Shown here piece after piece: positions 43,562-52,124 of a stretch of DNA of 64,000 bases. Position 1 is the stretch's first letter. The number at the start of each line of letters is the position of its first letter. Source of the stretch: Martinezella tropici (lineage in GTDB: Bacteria > Pseudomonadota > Alphaproteobacteria > Rhizobiales > Rhizobiaceae); NCBI GenBank assembly GCA_000799755.1, contig JUHI01000019.1, positions 1 through 64,000 on the forward strand. The letters are read 5' to 3'. A program made the position numbers and the translations under genes. The notes beneath the pieces are model-generated. The model made no database searches. It was given only the letters and a program-made list of their open reading frames with translations, and had not been told where the DNA came from.

Positions 43562-44509
43562 TCAAAGAACGGGTGTCGGCAGCGCCTGGCCGGCGAAATG
43601 GGCCGCGAGATTGTCGCGCACCAGCTGACCCATGGCCTTGCGCGTCTCCACCGTGCCGGACGCATGGTGGGGCTGCAGCAGCACATTGTCGAGGGCGAGA
43701 AAGCGCGGATTAAGCTTCGGTTCGCCTTCGAACACGTCAAGGGCAGCCGAGCCGAGCTTGCCGGTCTCCAGCGCCATAAGCAGCGCTTCCTCATCGATAT
43801 TGGAGGCGCGGGAAATATTGATTAGCATGCCTTCCGGACCGAGCGCCTCGATCACCTCCTGGCCGACGATATGACGGGTCGCCGCGGACGCGGCGAGGGT
43901 GACGAACAGGAAATCCGACTGCCGTGCCAGTTCGACCGGATCTGCCACGAAACTCATGTCTTGAGCATAGGATTTCGCCTCGACATCCGAATAGGCAATC
44001 TGCATATCAAAACCCTTCAAGCGTTTGGCGACCTCGAAGCCGATGCGGCCGAGGCCGAGCACGCCGGCTCGCCGTCCCCAGACACGACGCTTGAGGGGAT
44101 AAAGACCCTTCTCTGCCCAACTACCGTCACGCACCCAGGTCTCCGCGCCCATCATGCCGCGCGACTGGCAGAGCATCATGGCGATCCCGAGATCCGCGAC
44201 GTCATTGGTCAGGACATCGGGGGTATTGGTGACGCGGATGCCGCGCTCGCGGCATGCCTGCAGGTCAACGGCGTCGAAGCCGACGCCATAGACCGAAATC
44301 ACTTCCAGATTGGGGCAGGCCTCGATCATGGTGCGGTTGGCGCCGAGCTCGCCCCGCGTCGCAATGGCCCTGATCGACATTCCGACCTCTGCGAGCAGCT
44401 TCGCCTTGTCGGCGGCCTCGAAATAGCGATGAACCTCAAACGCTGCGTCGAGCGGCTCTTGATCCCATTGCGGGTAGGGGCCAATCTGCAGGATTGTTGG
44501 CTTGGCCAT
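43562..44509 (-). CDS. D-2-hydroxyacid dehydrogenase (2-ketogluconate/glyoxylate reductase-like)
   Basis: A 315-residue NAD(P)-dependent 2-hydroxyacid dehydrogenase. The Rossmann motif GLGRIG follows RRAGVL; catalytic R is in NISRASNIDEEALLMAL, E in DVFEGEP and H in LLQPHHASGT. ISVYGVGFDAVDL is the substrate-domain block. In sugar-acid clusters such enzymes reduce 2-ketogluconate to gluconate. It is first in the minus-strand pair with idnD, 10 bases upstream of it. The start at 44509 has GGGAGG upstream, and operator site 2 is 27 bases further. Confidence 0.87.
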   Translation of the reverse strand: MAKPTILQIGPYPQWDQEPLDAAFEVHRYFEAADKAKLLAEVGMSIRAIATRGELGANRTMIEACPNLEVISVYGVGFDAVDLQACRERGIRVTNTPDVLTNDVADLGIAMMLCQSRGMMGAETWVRDGSWAEKGLYPLKRRVWGRRAGVLGLGRIGFEVAKRLKGFDMQIAYSDVEAKSYAQDMSFVADPVELARQSDFLFVTLAASAATRHIVGQEVIEALGPEGMLINISRASNIDEEALLMALETGKLGSAALDVFEGEPKLNPRFLALDNVLLQPHHASGTVETRKAMGQLVRDNLAAHFAGQALPTPVL

Positions 44510-44535
44510 CTGATAGTTTCCTCCCTTGACTTCGA

Positions 44536-44551
44536 ATGTTATCGATAACAT
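44536..44551. promoter_or_regulatory. LacI-type operator, site 2 (dehydrogenase / idnO divergent promoters)
   Basis: ATGTTATCGATAACAT, a perfect 16-bp palindrome, 27 bases before the hydroxyacid dehydrogenase start and 45 bases before idnO. It can block both divergent operons. Confidence 0.9.
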
Positions 44552-44596
44552 AAACAGGGGAGGCGATCATTGTCGAGATAAAAAACGGAGGAAACG

Positions 44597-45355
44597 ATGT
44601 CTCTTGGTCTGTTCGATCTGAAAGGGCGGCGTGCCCTGGTGACGGGTTCTTCCCAAGGCATCGGGCTTGCGCTTGCCAAGGGACTGGCGGCGGCCGGCGC
44701 CGAGCTGGTGCTCAATGGCCGTGACAAGGACAGGCTTGCCAAGGCCGCTGAAAGCTTCGAGGGCGCGGCACATATCCTGGCATTCGACGCCACCGACCAC
44801 GAGGCCGCGCGTCAGGCGGTCGATGCTTTCGAAGCCGAGAAGGGCGCGATCGACATTCTCGTCAACAATGCCGGCATGCAGTTTCGCACGCCGCTCGAGG
44901 ATTTTCCGGCAGACGCTTTCGAACGTCTGTTGCGCACGAACATCTCGAGCGTCTTCAACGTCGGGCAGGCCGTCGCGCGACACATGATCAAGCGAGGCGC
45001 GGGCAAGATCATCAACATCGCAAGCGTGCAGACGGCATTGGCACGGCCCTCGATCGCGCCTTACACGGCAACCAAGGGCGCTGTCGGCAATCTGACCAAG
45101 GGCATGGCGACGGACTGGGCCAAGTACGGGCTGCAATGCAACGCCATTGCGCCTGGCTATTTCGATACGCCACTGAACGCAGCGCTCGTTGCTGATGCCG
45201 ATTTCTCCGCATGGCTTGAAAAGCGCACGCCGGCCGGACGTTGGGGGCAAGTCGAAGAACTGGTCGGCGCTTGCATCTTCCTCGCCTCCGACGCTTCCTC
45301 CTTTGTCAACGGTCATGTTCTCTATGTCGACGGCGGCATCACAGCCTCGCTCTAA
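44597..45355 (+). CDS. idnO: gluconate 5-dehydrogenase (short-chain dehydrogenase)
   Basis: A 252-residue short-chain dehydrogenase that reduces 5-ketogluconate to gluconate. NAD(P)-binding TGSSQGIG is at residues 16-23, NNAGM at 90-94, and the catalytic S143, Y156 and K160 are in IINIASVQTALARPSIAPYT and ATK. Sequence style (MSLGLFDLKGRRALVTGSSQ) is that of IdnO. ACGGAGGAA precedes the ATG. It leads a four- or five-gene plus-strand operon under operator site 2. Confidence 0.9.
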   Translation: MSLGLFDLKGRRALVTGSSQGIGLALAKGLAAAGAELVLNGRDKDRLAKAAESFEGAAHILAFDATDHEAARQAVDAFEAEKGAIDILVNNAGMQFRTPLEDFPADAFERLLRTNISSVFNVGQAVARHMIKRGAGKIINIASVQTALARPSIAPYTATKGAVGNLTKGMATDWAKYGLQCNAIAPGYFDTPLNAALVADADFSAWLEKRTPAGRWGQVEELVGACIFLASDASSFVNGHVLYVDGGITASL

Positions 45356-45866
45356 TGCTGCCGGCGCGCGCCGGATCGTCGTCATGGGCGTCAGCGGCTG
45401 CGGCAAGTCGTCCGTGGGCTCGGCACTGGCCGCATGCCTTGGCGGCATCTATGTGGATGGCGATGATCTGCACCCGGCCGCCAATGTTGCCAAGATGAGC
45501 AACGGCATTCCATTGACCGATGCGGATCGATGGCCCTGGCTCGACAAGATCGGGCATTGCCTGGCCCTGGCGGATGAGACCGTGCTGATTGGATGCTCGG
45601 CGCTGAAGCGAGCCTATCGTGATCGCATTCGTGATGTCGTCGGCGCAAAGGTTTCCTTCGTTCATCTTGCCGGCGCGAGGGAAACCATACTGAGGCGCCT
45701 TCAGGCGAGACGTGATCACTTCATGCCGCCGGCATTGCTGGATAGTCAATTTGCAGCGCTCGAACCGCCAGGCGCCGACGAGCAGGCGATCACCGTCGAT
45801 ATCGATCAGCCGCTGGATATGCTTGTTGCGGCCATCGTCGCAAATTTGGAGGAGATGCAATCATGA
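45324..45866 (+). CDS. idnK: gluconokinase
   Basis: A 180-residue P-loop kinase of the GntK/IdnK type: Walker A GVSGCGKSS (residues 22-30), DGDDLHPAANVAKMSNGIPL and CSALKRAYRDRIR, VFVHLAG-like segment VSFVHLAGARETILRRL, then RRDHFMPPALLDSQFAALE. It phosphorylates gluconate to 6-phosphogluconate. The start is uncertain: an ATG at 45384 would cut into the first strand, so the frame must begin earlier, most simply at 45324 inside idnO (32-base overlap), without a clear ribosome binding site; coupled translation is likely. It overlaps the next gene by 4 bases. Confidence 0.9.
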   Translation: MSTAASQPRSNAAGARRIVVMGVSGCGKSSVGSALAACLGGIYVDGDDLHPAANVAKMSNGIPLTDADRWPWLDKIGHCLALADETVLIGCSALKRAYRDRIRDVVGAKVSFVHLAGARETILRRLQARRDHFMPPALLDSQFAALEPPGADEQAITVDIDQPLDMLVAAIVANLEEMQS

Positions 45867-46750
45867 GTAACAAGGCAGCGCTGATCGGCGCCGGCGCCAT
45901 GGGTGGAGCGATCGGTGCCCGCCTGGTGGAAACCGGTAATCGGCTGATGGTTTTCGATCTCGACAAGGATAAGGTCGCAGCGCTGGTGGCAAAAGGTGGC
46001 ACGGCGGCCGCGAGTGCAGCCGAGGCGGCCGCCGTTTCCGATTACGTCGTCCTCAGCCTCAACTCGCCGAAGATCGTCCATGCCGCAGTATTTGGACCCG
46101 AGGGCGCTGCTGCTGGCGCAAGGCCGGGCACGCTGATTATCGACATGTCGTCGATCGATCCCGATGCGACCAAAGCGCTTGCCGCCGAAGCGGCAGAGAA
46201 GGGATTGCGTTGGGTGGATAGCCCGCTATCCGGCGGCGCGCCTAAGGCGCTGGTCGGGCAATTGACCCTGATGGCCGGCGGCCGCGAACAGGACGTCGCG
46301 GACGCGCACCAGCTCCTGCAGCATGTGGCCTCGAACTACACGCATATGGGCCCTGTCGGGGCGGGGCAGACCACCAAGCTCATCAACCAGGTGCTTTGCG
46401 CGCTGAACTTCGTTGCCGTCGCGGAGGCCACGCAACTGGCGCTCGATGCCGGTGTTGACGCCGCAAAAATCCCGCAGGCACTGAAGGGCGGGAGAGCCGA
46501 TAGCGCCATTCTGCAGGAATATATGCCGCGCTACGTCACCAAGGATTATCGCCGCACCGGCCGGATCGACAACATGGTCAAGGATCTGAACGGTGCGCAG
46601 GATCTTGCGCGCAGGACCAATACCGCCATGCCGCTGACGGCAGTCTGCGCCGAGATACACCGTATGCTGACGGCTTCCGGGCTTGGGGGCGAGGATCAGG
46701 CGGCATTGATGGAATTCTTCAAAGGACCGGACAAGGAGATCGCTGGATGA
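45863..46750 (+). CDS. NAD(P)-dependent beta-hydroxyacid dehydrogenase
   Basis: A 295-residue member of the 3-hydroxyisobutyrate/6-phosphogluconate/tartronate semialdehyde reductase family. NAD-binding GAGAMGGAIGARL is near the start; DSPLSGGAPKALVGQLTLMAGG is the substrate loop; the catalytic lysine is in GAGQTTKLINQ. It overlaps idnK by 4 bases (ATGA) and the next gene by 4 bases. Its role in the sugar-acid route is not certain: it may reduce a semialdehyde side product or a further keto-acid. Confidence 0.87.
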   Translation: MSNKAALIGAGAMGGAIGARLVETGNRLMVFDLDKDKVAALVAKGGTAAASAAEAAAVSDYVVLSLNSPKIVHAAVFGPEGAAAGARPGTLIIDMSSIDPDATKALAAEAAEKGLRWVDSPLSGGAPKALVGQLTLMAGGREQDVADAHQLLQHVASNYTHMGPVGAGQTTKLINQVLCALNFVAVAEATQLALDAGVDAAKIPQALKGGRADSAILQEYMPRYVTKDYRRTGRIDNMVKDLNGAQDLARRTNTAMPLTAVCAEIHRMLTASGLGGEDQAALMEFFKGPDKEIAG

Positions 46751-47079
46751 TTACCCGATACGCATTATTCGAAGGCAAGGTCAGGGAAGGGGAGGCAGAG
46801 GCATTTCGGACGGCTGTGATGGAAACCATTCTGCCGAAATGGAAGCAGTTTCCAGGTGCTCTCGATGTGCGGGTGACGTTCGCCGAAACACGCGATGAAG
46901 GCGCGCCCGAGTTTCCGATGATCCTGGCTGTCAACTATCCGGATATGGCCGCAGTGGAAAAGGCTCTCGCAAGTCCGATGCGTGCCGAAGCCCGTGCCGC
47001 GACCGAAACGGTTCTCGCACGCTTCTTTGAAGGGCGCATCCATCATCACGTGACGCTGGCCCATGAATTTCAATTGTAG
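46747..47079 (+). CDS. small ferredoxin-fold protein (EthD/ABM-like)
   Basis: A 110-residue protein of the dimeric alpha/beta-barrel type (EthD or antibiotic biosynthesis monooxygenase-like): RYALFEGKVREGEAEAFRTA, FPGALDVRVTFAE, ILAVNYPDMAAVEKALASPM and FFEGRIHHHVTLAHEF. Four-base overlap with the dehydrogenase shows it belongs to the operon. Catalytic role unknown; such small proteins may act as mutarotases, isomerases or lactonase helpers. Confidence 0.75.
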   Translation: MITRYALFEGKVREGEAEAFRTAVMETILPKWKQFPGALDVRVTFAETRDEGAPEFPMILAVNYPDMAAVEKALASPMRAEARAATETVLARFFEGRIHHHVTLAHEFQL

Positions 47080-47188
47080 GTCGCTTTCGCAAAATGGGGT
47101 CCGATGCGAACCATCCGCCGCCCTTTGCTCGCTTGATGTGACGTTTGATAGGGGCTCTTGCCATTATGGGATGAGGCATATTACTGTG

Positions 47189-47204
47189 ATGGTAACGATA
47201 ACAT
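47189..47204. promoter_or_regulatory. LacI-type operator, site 3 (regulator's own promoter)
   Basis: ATGGTAACGATAACAT; two mismatches from the consensus, right half intact. It ends 9 bases before the regulator's ATG, so binding would block the gene's own ribosome binding region or transcription: autoregulation by roadblock. Confidence 0.75.
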
Positions 47205-47213
47205 AGGGCATTG

Positions 47214-48233
47214 ATGAGTAGCGATCGCAAAACGCCGACCATGGCGGACATAGCCCGGGTCATGGGAGTCTCTCCCATGACGGTATCGCGCGCCTTCAAG
47301 GCGGACAGCCTGGTTAGCCCCGAGACCCGCGAAGCGATCCTGAGGGCGGCGGAAGAGCTGGGCTATGTCTTCGACAGCACGGCCGCCAATCTGCGTTCGC
47401 AAAAGTCGGGCTTTGTCGCGGTTACCATTCCCTCGATCAACAATGCCAATTTTGCCGATACGGTTGGCGGCCTCTCCGATACCCTGTCCAAACGGGACAT
47501 GCAGATCCTGCTCGGTTATACGAACTATAATGTCGAGGAGGAGGAGCGGCTGATCGAGCAATTGCTCCGCCGCAAGCCGCAGGCCATCGTCGTCACCGGT
47601 GGCACGCATACGGAGCGGGCGCGCAAGCTGTTGCAGACCGTGGCAATCCCCGTCATCGAGACCTGGGACATCCCGGCCCATCCGATCGACCACTATGTCG
47701 GCTTTTCCAACAGGGCCGTCATGCGCGATATGGTCGATCACTTCGTTGCACTCGGCTGTCGTCGCATCGCTTTCATCGGCGGCGATGTCCAGCGGGATTC
47801 ACGCGGCAGCGAACGCAGGCTCGGCTTCATCGAGGCGATGCAAGCGCATGGCCTCGATGCTTCCAGATTGATCGCAGCGGGTCCACCGCCGATTTCGATG
47901 CGCGAGGGCGCCAATGCCATGGCGAAGCTGATCGCGCTTCATCCGGATACAGAAGCCGTCGTTTGCGTCTCCGATCTTGCCGCCTATGGTGCGCTGACGG
48001 AATGCCGGCGGCTCGACATTCCCGTGCCGGGACGGTTTTCCATCGGCGGCTTCGGCAACTATGAAATCGGCGAAGTCTGCGTCCCGACGCTCACCACCAC
48101 CAACGTCTTTGCGCGTGAGATCGGCGAGCGGACCGCTGAGTTGATCCTCGATATTCTCGATGGCGCGCAGCAGGCTGGCAATGTCCGGATTTCTCCACAG
48201 CTGATCGTGCGCGATAGCAGCAAAGTGCTTTGA
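47214..48233 (+). CDS. LacI-family transcriptional regulator of the sugar-acid regulon (GntR/IdnR-like)
   Basis: A 339-residue LacI-type regulator. Helix-turn-helix and hinge are in PTMADIARVMGVSPMTVSRA and ADSLVSPETREAILRAAEEL; the sugar-binding domain has VAVTIPSINNANFADTVGGL and VSDLAAYGALTE. The style matches gluconate-type regulators (GntR). ATG at 47214 follows a TTG with no other sensible start. Four copies of one palindrome lie before its own gene, the two divergent enzyme promoters and the transporter operon, which makes it the evident repressor; a strong terminator follows. Confidence 0.9.
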   Translation: MSSDRKTPTMADIARVMGVSPMTVSRAFKADSLVSPETREAILRAAEELGYVFDSTAANLRSQKSGFVAVTIPSINNANFADTVGGLSDTLSKRDMQILLGYTNYNVEEEERLIEQLLRRKPQAIVVTGGTHTERARKLLQTVAIPVIETWDIPAHPIDHYVGFSNRAVMRDMVDHFVALGCRRIAFIGGDVQRDSRGSERRLGFIEAMQAHGLDASRLIAAGPPPISMREGANAMAKLIALHPDTEAVVCVSDLAAYGALTECRRLDIPVPGRFSIGGFGNYEIGEVCVPTLTTTNVFAREIGERTAELILDILDGAQQAGNVRISPQLIVRDSSKVL

Positions 48234-48348
48234 GGCTTTTCCAGGAAATGGACGCCAGCTGCGCCGCTTTGCGGATTGGATCGCGGTAAAACCAATGATG
48301 TATGAGTTCCATGAACAAGCTTCGTAGCCACAACTTTTCGATTATTCG

Positions 48349-48380
48349 CACCATTCATTGAATGGTGGGTTTTGCGCGTT
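48349..48380 (+). terminator. hairpin after the LacI-type gene, first
   Basis: CACCATTCA (48349-48357) and TGAATGGTG (48359-48367) are inverted, effectively a 7-bp stem with loop of 5, followed by GGTTTTGCGCGTTTTTT. Confidence 0.6.
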
Positions 48381-48397
48381 TTTTGTTCAAATGATGC

Positions 48398-48423
48398 AAC
48401 CCGCCCCGAGGTGGGTTTTTTTG
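48398..48423 (+). terminator. rho-independent terminator after the LacI-type gene, second
   Basis: AACCCGCC (48398-48405) pairs with GGTGGGTT (48410-48417; one G-T pair), loop CCGA, followed by a long T run. Strong terminator shape. Confidence 0.88.
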
Positions 48424-48449
48424 TTCCGTTCCGCGGGCTTTGACCGGAG

Positions 48450-48994
48450 ATGTCAGATCATCAAGTTAATATGCCGCGCGCCACGCTTTATATGCTTTGT
48501 GGAAAAATAGCGCCCGGAAAGTCGACATTGACTGCCGAGCTTAGCCATATGCCGTCAACGCGCGTGCTGAGCGAAGATTGGTGGATGAGCCGCCTTTTCG
48601 GCGCCGAGCTGAACGATGTCTCGGATTATATCCGCTATTCCCGTCGTCTGCGTGACGCCATCGGTCCGGTCGTCTCGGATCTGTTGCGCATCGGGGTATC
48701 GGTCGTTCTGGGTTTTCCCGCGAATACGCCGGCCATCAGGTCGTGGATGCGAGCGCTTTTCGAAGCGGCGAGCGCCGATCACAGACTGTATTTCCTTGAT
48801 GTGCCGGATGAGCTTTGCAAAGCGCGCCTGCGCGCAACGCTAGCGGAACCCACGATTTTTCAGCCTCCGACGCGCAGTTCGACGAAATCACGCGGTATTT
48901 CGTGCCGCCGTCGGACGAAGAAGGCTTCAACGTCGTTCGACTTGCCGCAGCGCCGATCGACGAACCGGGCTTGCGCGACGGAAAAGGGCTATGA
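48450..48994 (+). pseudogene. AAA/P-loop kinase-like protein, frameshifted
   Basis: The first 130 codons read as a P-loop protein, MLCGKIAPGKSTLTAELSHM (Walker A GKIAPGKS), with LSEDWWMSRLFGAEL and SVVLGFPANTP, then KARLR at about 48835. After that the frame loses the family. A different frame (one base removed) restores NASGTHDFSASDAQFDEITR and YFVPPSDEEGFNVVRLA to a stop at 48994. A single one-base deletion near 48836-48838 explains this. The intact family is an ATP-binding protein resembling chloramphenicol-phosphotransferase-like or zeta-type kinases. Start could be 48450 or 48471. Confidence 0.8.
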
Positions 48995-49171
48995 CGGTGG
49001 TCCATACGTGAGGAGCTGCCGACGAAGACATGCTCGGGAGCCGGGGCTCGGGCAATGCTGATCCCGCGTTTCGCCGGAGGTCAGATAGCGCTTGCAATGT
49101 GGAATGCGTTCACGAACAAATTCAGGGAAACCTCATTGCAGGCAAAATCTTATCTCTATCAGGAGAAAGTG

Positions 49172-49759
49172 ATGAGCAGTCTGATCGACGTTCTCGATGA
49201 AAACGGTTTGCGTACGGGGGAGATCCTTTCAAGGCACGAGATCCACGCATTGGGCAAACCTCATCGCGTAGTTCATCTCTATCTCCTCAACCAGGACAAT
49301 ATGATTGTCCTCCAGAAGCGATCGCAAAACGTCGATCATTATCCAGGTGCATTCACCATTTCGGTTCTGGCGCACATCGATGCAGGCGAGAGCAGCATGG
49401 ACACAGCGAGAAGGGAGATAAGAGAGGAGCTTGGTTTAAATCCAGATGGATACGAAATTGATTTCATGTTCTCGTACAGAAGAGACGCCGTTCTAGGTCC
49501 AGCTTACATCGATAGGCAGTTTAATGATGTCTATGTTGCCCGAGGTACATTTTCCTTTGAAGACATCTCAATCGATAAGGGCGAGGTAGATTCCGTTGAG
49601 CTTGTTCCGTATGAAACATTCATCGAAATGGTCCGTGATAAGACCAGCAAACTGGCAGACATATATTTCGATGAGTGCCAAGACATAATTTATTTCATGG
49701 GAACGACACATGACAACGCGTGGGGTACGTCTCGAAGAGGTACCCGCATAAGCGACTAG
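49172..49759 (+). CDS. NUDIX hydrolase / isopentenyl-diphosphate-isomerase-like protein
   Basis: A 195-residue NUDIX protein: SLIDVLDENGLRTGEILSR at the start and the Nudix box AHIDAGESSMDTARREIREELGL, where the first glycine is replaced by alanine. HRVVHLYLLNQDNMIVLQKR and YPGAFTISVLAH are the IPP-isomerase-like strands. AGGAGAAAGTG precedes the ATG at 49172. Base and codon use are AT-richer than neighbours (ATA, TTA-like and AGA codons), a sign of recent transfer. Substrate unknown. Confidence 0.82.
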   Translation: MSSLIDVLDENGLRTGEILSRHEIHALGKPHRVVHLYLLNQDNMIVLQKRSQNVDHYPGAFTISVLAHIDAGESSMDTARREIREELGLNPDGYEIDFMFSYRRDAVLGPAYIDRQFNDVYVARGTFSFEDISIDKGEVDSVELVPYETFIEMVRDKTSKLADIYFDECQDIIYFMGTTHDNAWGTSRRGTRISD

Positions 49760-49906
49760 AGATCTGCAGAAGAGTGGTCACAACCAGGCTCGGTGACAGT
49801 GAAAGGCCCGCCGCAAAGCCTGGTGTCTCGTTACCGGGTTTTGCGGCTGATGCCGGAATTCAGGACCGGGAGCGGGCCGAACTGCGCGCCTCCTAATGAC
49901 GAATGG

Positions 49907-51001
49907 TCATTTGCCCCAGATCTTCTTATATTCGTCCTTGTAACCGTTATCCGGATCGAAGGTGTTCTTCGGGCCGCCATCCGATTGGATATTGTCCGCT
50001 GTGACGACATGCAGCGGTGAGAGATAGCCGGACCATTTCTCGCCGGAGAAGGCGCGATTGAGTTCGTCGACCAGCTGCCAGCCCTGAAGATTGAGGGGCT
50101 CGGCCACGGTGACCTTCTGGTATTGGCCGGCGCGGATGCGTTCATAGGCCGATTGCGAGCCGTCGCCGGCGGCGACATTGATAGGCGCATCGGTGCCGCC
50201 CTTGCCGGCGGAGGCAAGCGAAGGACCCATGAAATCGAAATAGAGGTCGTTGATGGCAAGCGAATGGGTCCAGCTGTCACCGTATTTCTGCAGGAGAGAC
50301 GTGGTGAGCTGCGGCATACGCTGCGAGGTCTCGGCGATCGGGGTGTCGACATATTCGAGCACCTTGCCGCCGAGCCGCTCTATCTCTTGCTTCATCTTGT
50401 CGGCCTTGGCGATGGCGATCGCATAGGTGGAGTCGGTGAAGATGATGACACCGGGCTTGCCCTTGGCGTCAACGAATGCCCAGTCGGCGGCTGCCTTCGA
50501 GACTTCCATCGCGTCGGTGCTGACATTGGCGAAGAGGCCATTCTTCTCATCCGGACCAATGGTTGGGCCGGCATGCCAGGCGACTAGCGGGATCTTGGCG
50601 GCCTTTGCCTGTTCCAGCGCCGGCCCCTGTTCGACGGCATCGAAGCCATCGATGATGATACCGGCAGGCTGCAGCGCCATGGCCTGCCCGAAGGCGGCTG
50701 TGCGCCCGCCGATGGAGCCTGCGCCATCGAGAACCTTCACCTGCCAGCCGATCGCTTTCGCCGCTTCCTCAACACCGTTGCTAACGCCGAGAATGCCACC
50801 ATTCTTGAGGTCGCCTGCCAAGACGACAATGGTCTTGCCAGCCTGCGCCTTCGGGCCGGTCGTCGGACCGTCCCATTTGGTGACCGGAGTAGCATATTTG
50901 TCGACGACCGCTTTCGCGTCCGCCATGGGATCGGCATAGGCCTGGCTGGCGCAGAGCACCAGAACGGCGGTCGTGGCCTGCAGGAATTGTCTACGGTTCA
51001 T
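49907..51001 (-). CDS. sugar ABC transporter substrate-binding protein
   Basis: A 364-residue periplasmic binding protein of the ribose/autoinducer-2 type. The N-terminus has a twin-arginine-like signal (NRRQFLQ followed by ATTAVLVLCASQAYA), so export may be by Tat. The body has IVVLAGDLKNGGILGVSNGV, IIIDGFDAVEQG and VIIFTDSTYAIAIAKAD. It is the last gene of the transporter operon (ATPase, permease, this gene), which starts at operator site 4, so its ligand is probably the sugar acid of the regulon. Confidence 0.87.
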   Translation of the reverse strand: MNRRQFLQATTAVLVLCASQAYADPMADAKAVVDKYATPVTKWDGPTTGPKAQAGKTIVVLAGDLKNGGILGVSNGVEEAAKAIGWQVKVLDGAGSIGGRTAAFGQAMALQPAGIIIDGFDAVEQGPALEQAKAAKIPLVAWHAGPTIGPDEKNGLFANVSTDAMEVSKAAADWAFVDAKGKPGVIIFTDSTYAIAIAKADKMKQEIERLGGKVLEYVDTPIAETSQRMPQLTTSLLQKYGDSWTHSLAINDLYFDFMGPSLASAGKGGTDAPINVAAGDGSQSAYERIRAGQYQKVTVAEPLNLQGWQLVDELNRAFSGEKWSGYLSPLHVVTADNIQSDGGPKNTFDPDNGYKDEYKKIWGK

Positions 51002-51037
51002 GTCTTCTCCTCCCTGACATTTGAACTGAGATGATGG

Positions 51038-52108
51038 TTATTTCTCCGCCGGCTTGGCGGAGAGCTGCGATGCTTGAGCCGGCGCCATGCGCCCGGCATG
51101 GCTGCGGCGACGCTGGGCGTAGCCGGCAATGCCGATGGCAACGAGCAGGGTGACGCCGTTGAACAGGGGCTCGACATAGAAGGAGCCGCCGAACTGCTGG
51201 ATGCCGGCGATGCCGACGGCCAGGATGATGACGCCGATCATCGTGCCCCAGACGTTGACGCGGCCAGGCTTGATCGTCGTCGATCCGAGGAATGCGCCCA
51301 CTAGAGCGGGCAGCAAATACTCAAGCCCGACGCTTGCCTGACCGATGCGCAGCTTCGATGCGAGCAGGACGCCGGCGATGGCGGCAAGCGTGCCCGAGGT
51401 GACGAAGGCGCCGATAACGAAGCGGCGGACCGGGATGCCGTTCAGCGCAGCTGCCTTCGGGTTGGCGCCGATCGCATAGATGTAACGGCCTATCGGCAGA
51501 TATTCGAGGACGATCCACATGACGAAGGCAAGGACAAGGACATAGATGCCGGTGATCGGCAGTCCGAAGACCATGGTGCCATTCAGCGCGTAAAATCCTT
51601 GCGGCAGCATGCCCACGACCTGCCGCCCGCCCGTATGCCAGAGCGCGATCGCATAGAGGACGGTACCGGTACCAAGCGTTGCGATGAAGCTGTCGATCTT
51701 GGCGATCTCCACCAGGAGACCATTCAGGAAGCCCGTCAGCGCGCCCAGCGCTATGACAATGAGCACGGCAACCGGCCAAGGCAGCCCGAACATCGTCTGC
51801 AGGCTGATCGCCAGCACATGCCAAAGCACGATGCCATAGCCGATCGTCAGATCGATGCGTCCCGCCGCCATCGGGATCATCGCCGCCAGAGACAGGATTG
51901 CGATGATCGTCTTATCCGAAATGATCGAACGCAGATTGAGCATCGTCGGGAATGTCTGCGGCAGCAGAATGGAGAAAAGCAGGATCAGGAAGACGGTCAG
52001 GATCACGAGGCCATAGACCGGCAGCAGGCGCTGGATCTTCTGGCCGAAGCTCATGGCCGAAAGCTCGGCGCGGGTCGGCTCGAGCGCGTTGGATTCGATC
52101 GATTGCAT
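51038..52108 (-). CDS. sugar ABC transporter permease
   Basis: A 356-residue RbsC-type inner-membrane permease with about eight or nine hydrophobic segments: IISDKTIIAILSLAAMIPMA, AGRIDLTIGYGIVLWHVLAI, KIDSFIATLGTGTVLYAIAL and the cytoplasmic coupling region IGRYIYAIGANPKAAALNGI. GGAGGAG stands before the ATG at 52108, and the ATPase gene ends 16 bases upstream. The NGGIDLSVG motif of EryF-type permeases is here AGRIDLTIG. Confidence 0.87.
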   Translation of the reverse strand: MQSIESNALEPTRAELSAMSFGQKIQRLLPVYGLVILTVFLILLFSILLPQTFPTMLNLRSIISDKTIIAILSLAAMIPMAAGRIDLTIGYGIVLWHVLAISLQTMFGLPWPVAVLIVIALGALTGFLNGLLVEIAKIDSFIATLGTGTVLYAIALWHTGGRQVVGMLPQGFYALNGTMVFGLPITGIYVLVLAFVMWIVLEYLPIGRYIYAIGANPKAAALNGIPVRRFVIGAFVTSGTLAAIAGVLLASKLRIGQASVGLEYLLPALVGAFLGSTTIKPGRVNVWGTMIGVIILAVGIAGIQQFGGSFYVEPLFNGVTLLVAIGIAGYAQRRRSHAGRMAPAQASQLSAKPAEK

Positions 52109-52124
52109 GGTGTTCTCCTCCGGG

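Noticed and set aside
49783..49824. Inverted repeat ACCAGGCT ... AGCCTGGT after the NUDIX gene
   Set aside because: Arms are 8 bases with a 26-base spacer and no T run; too weak to call a terminator.
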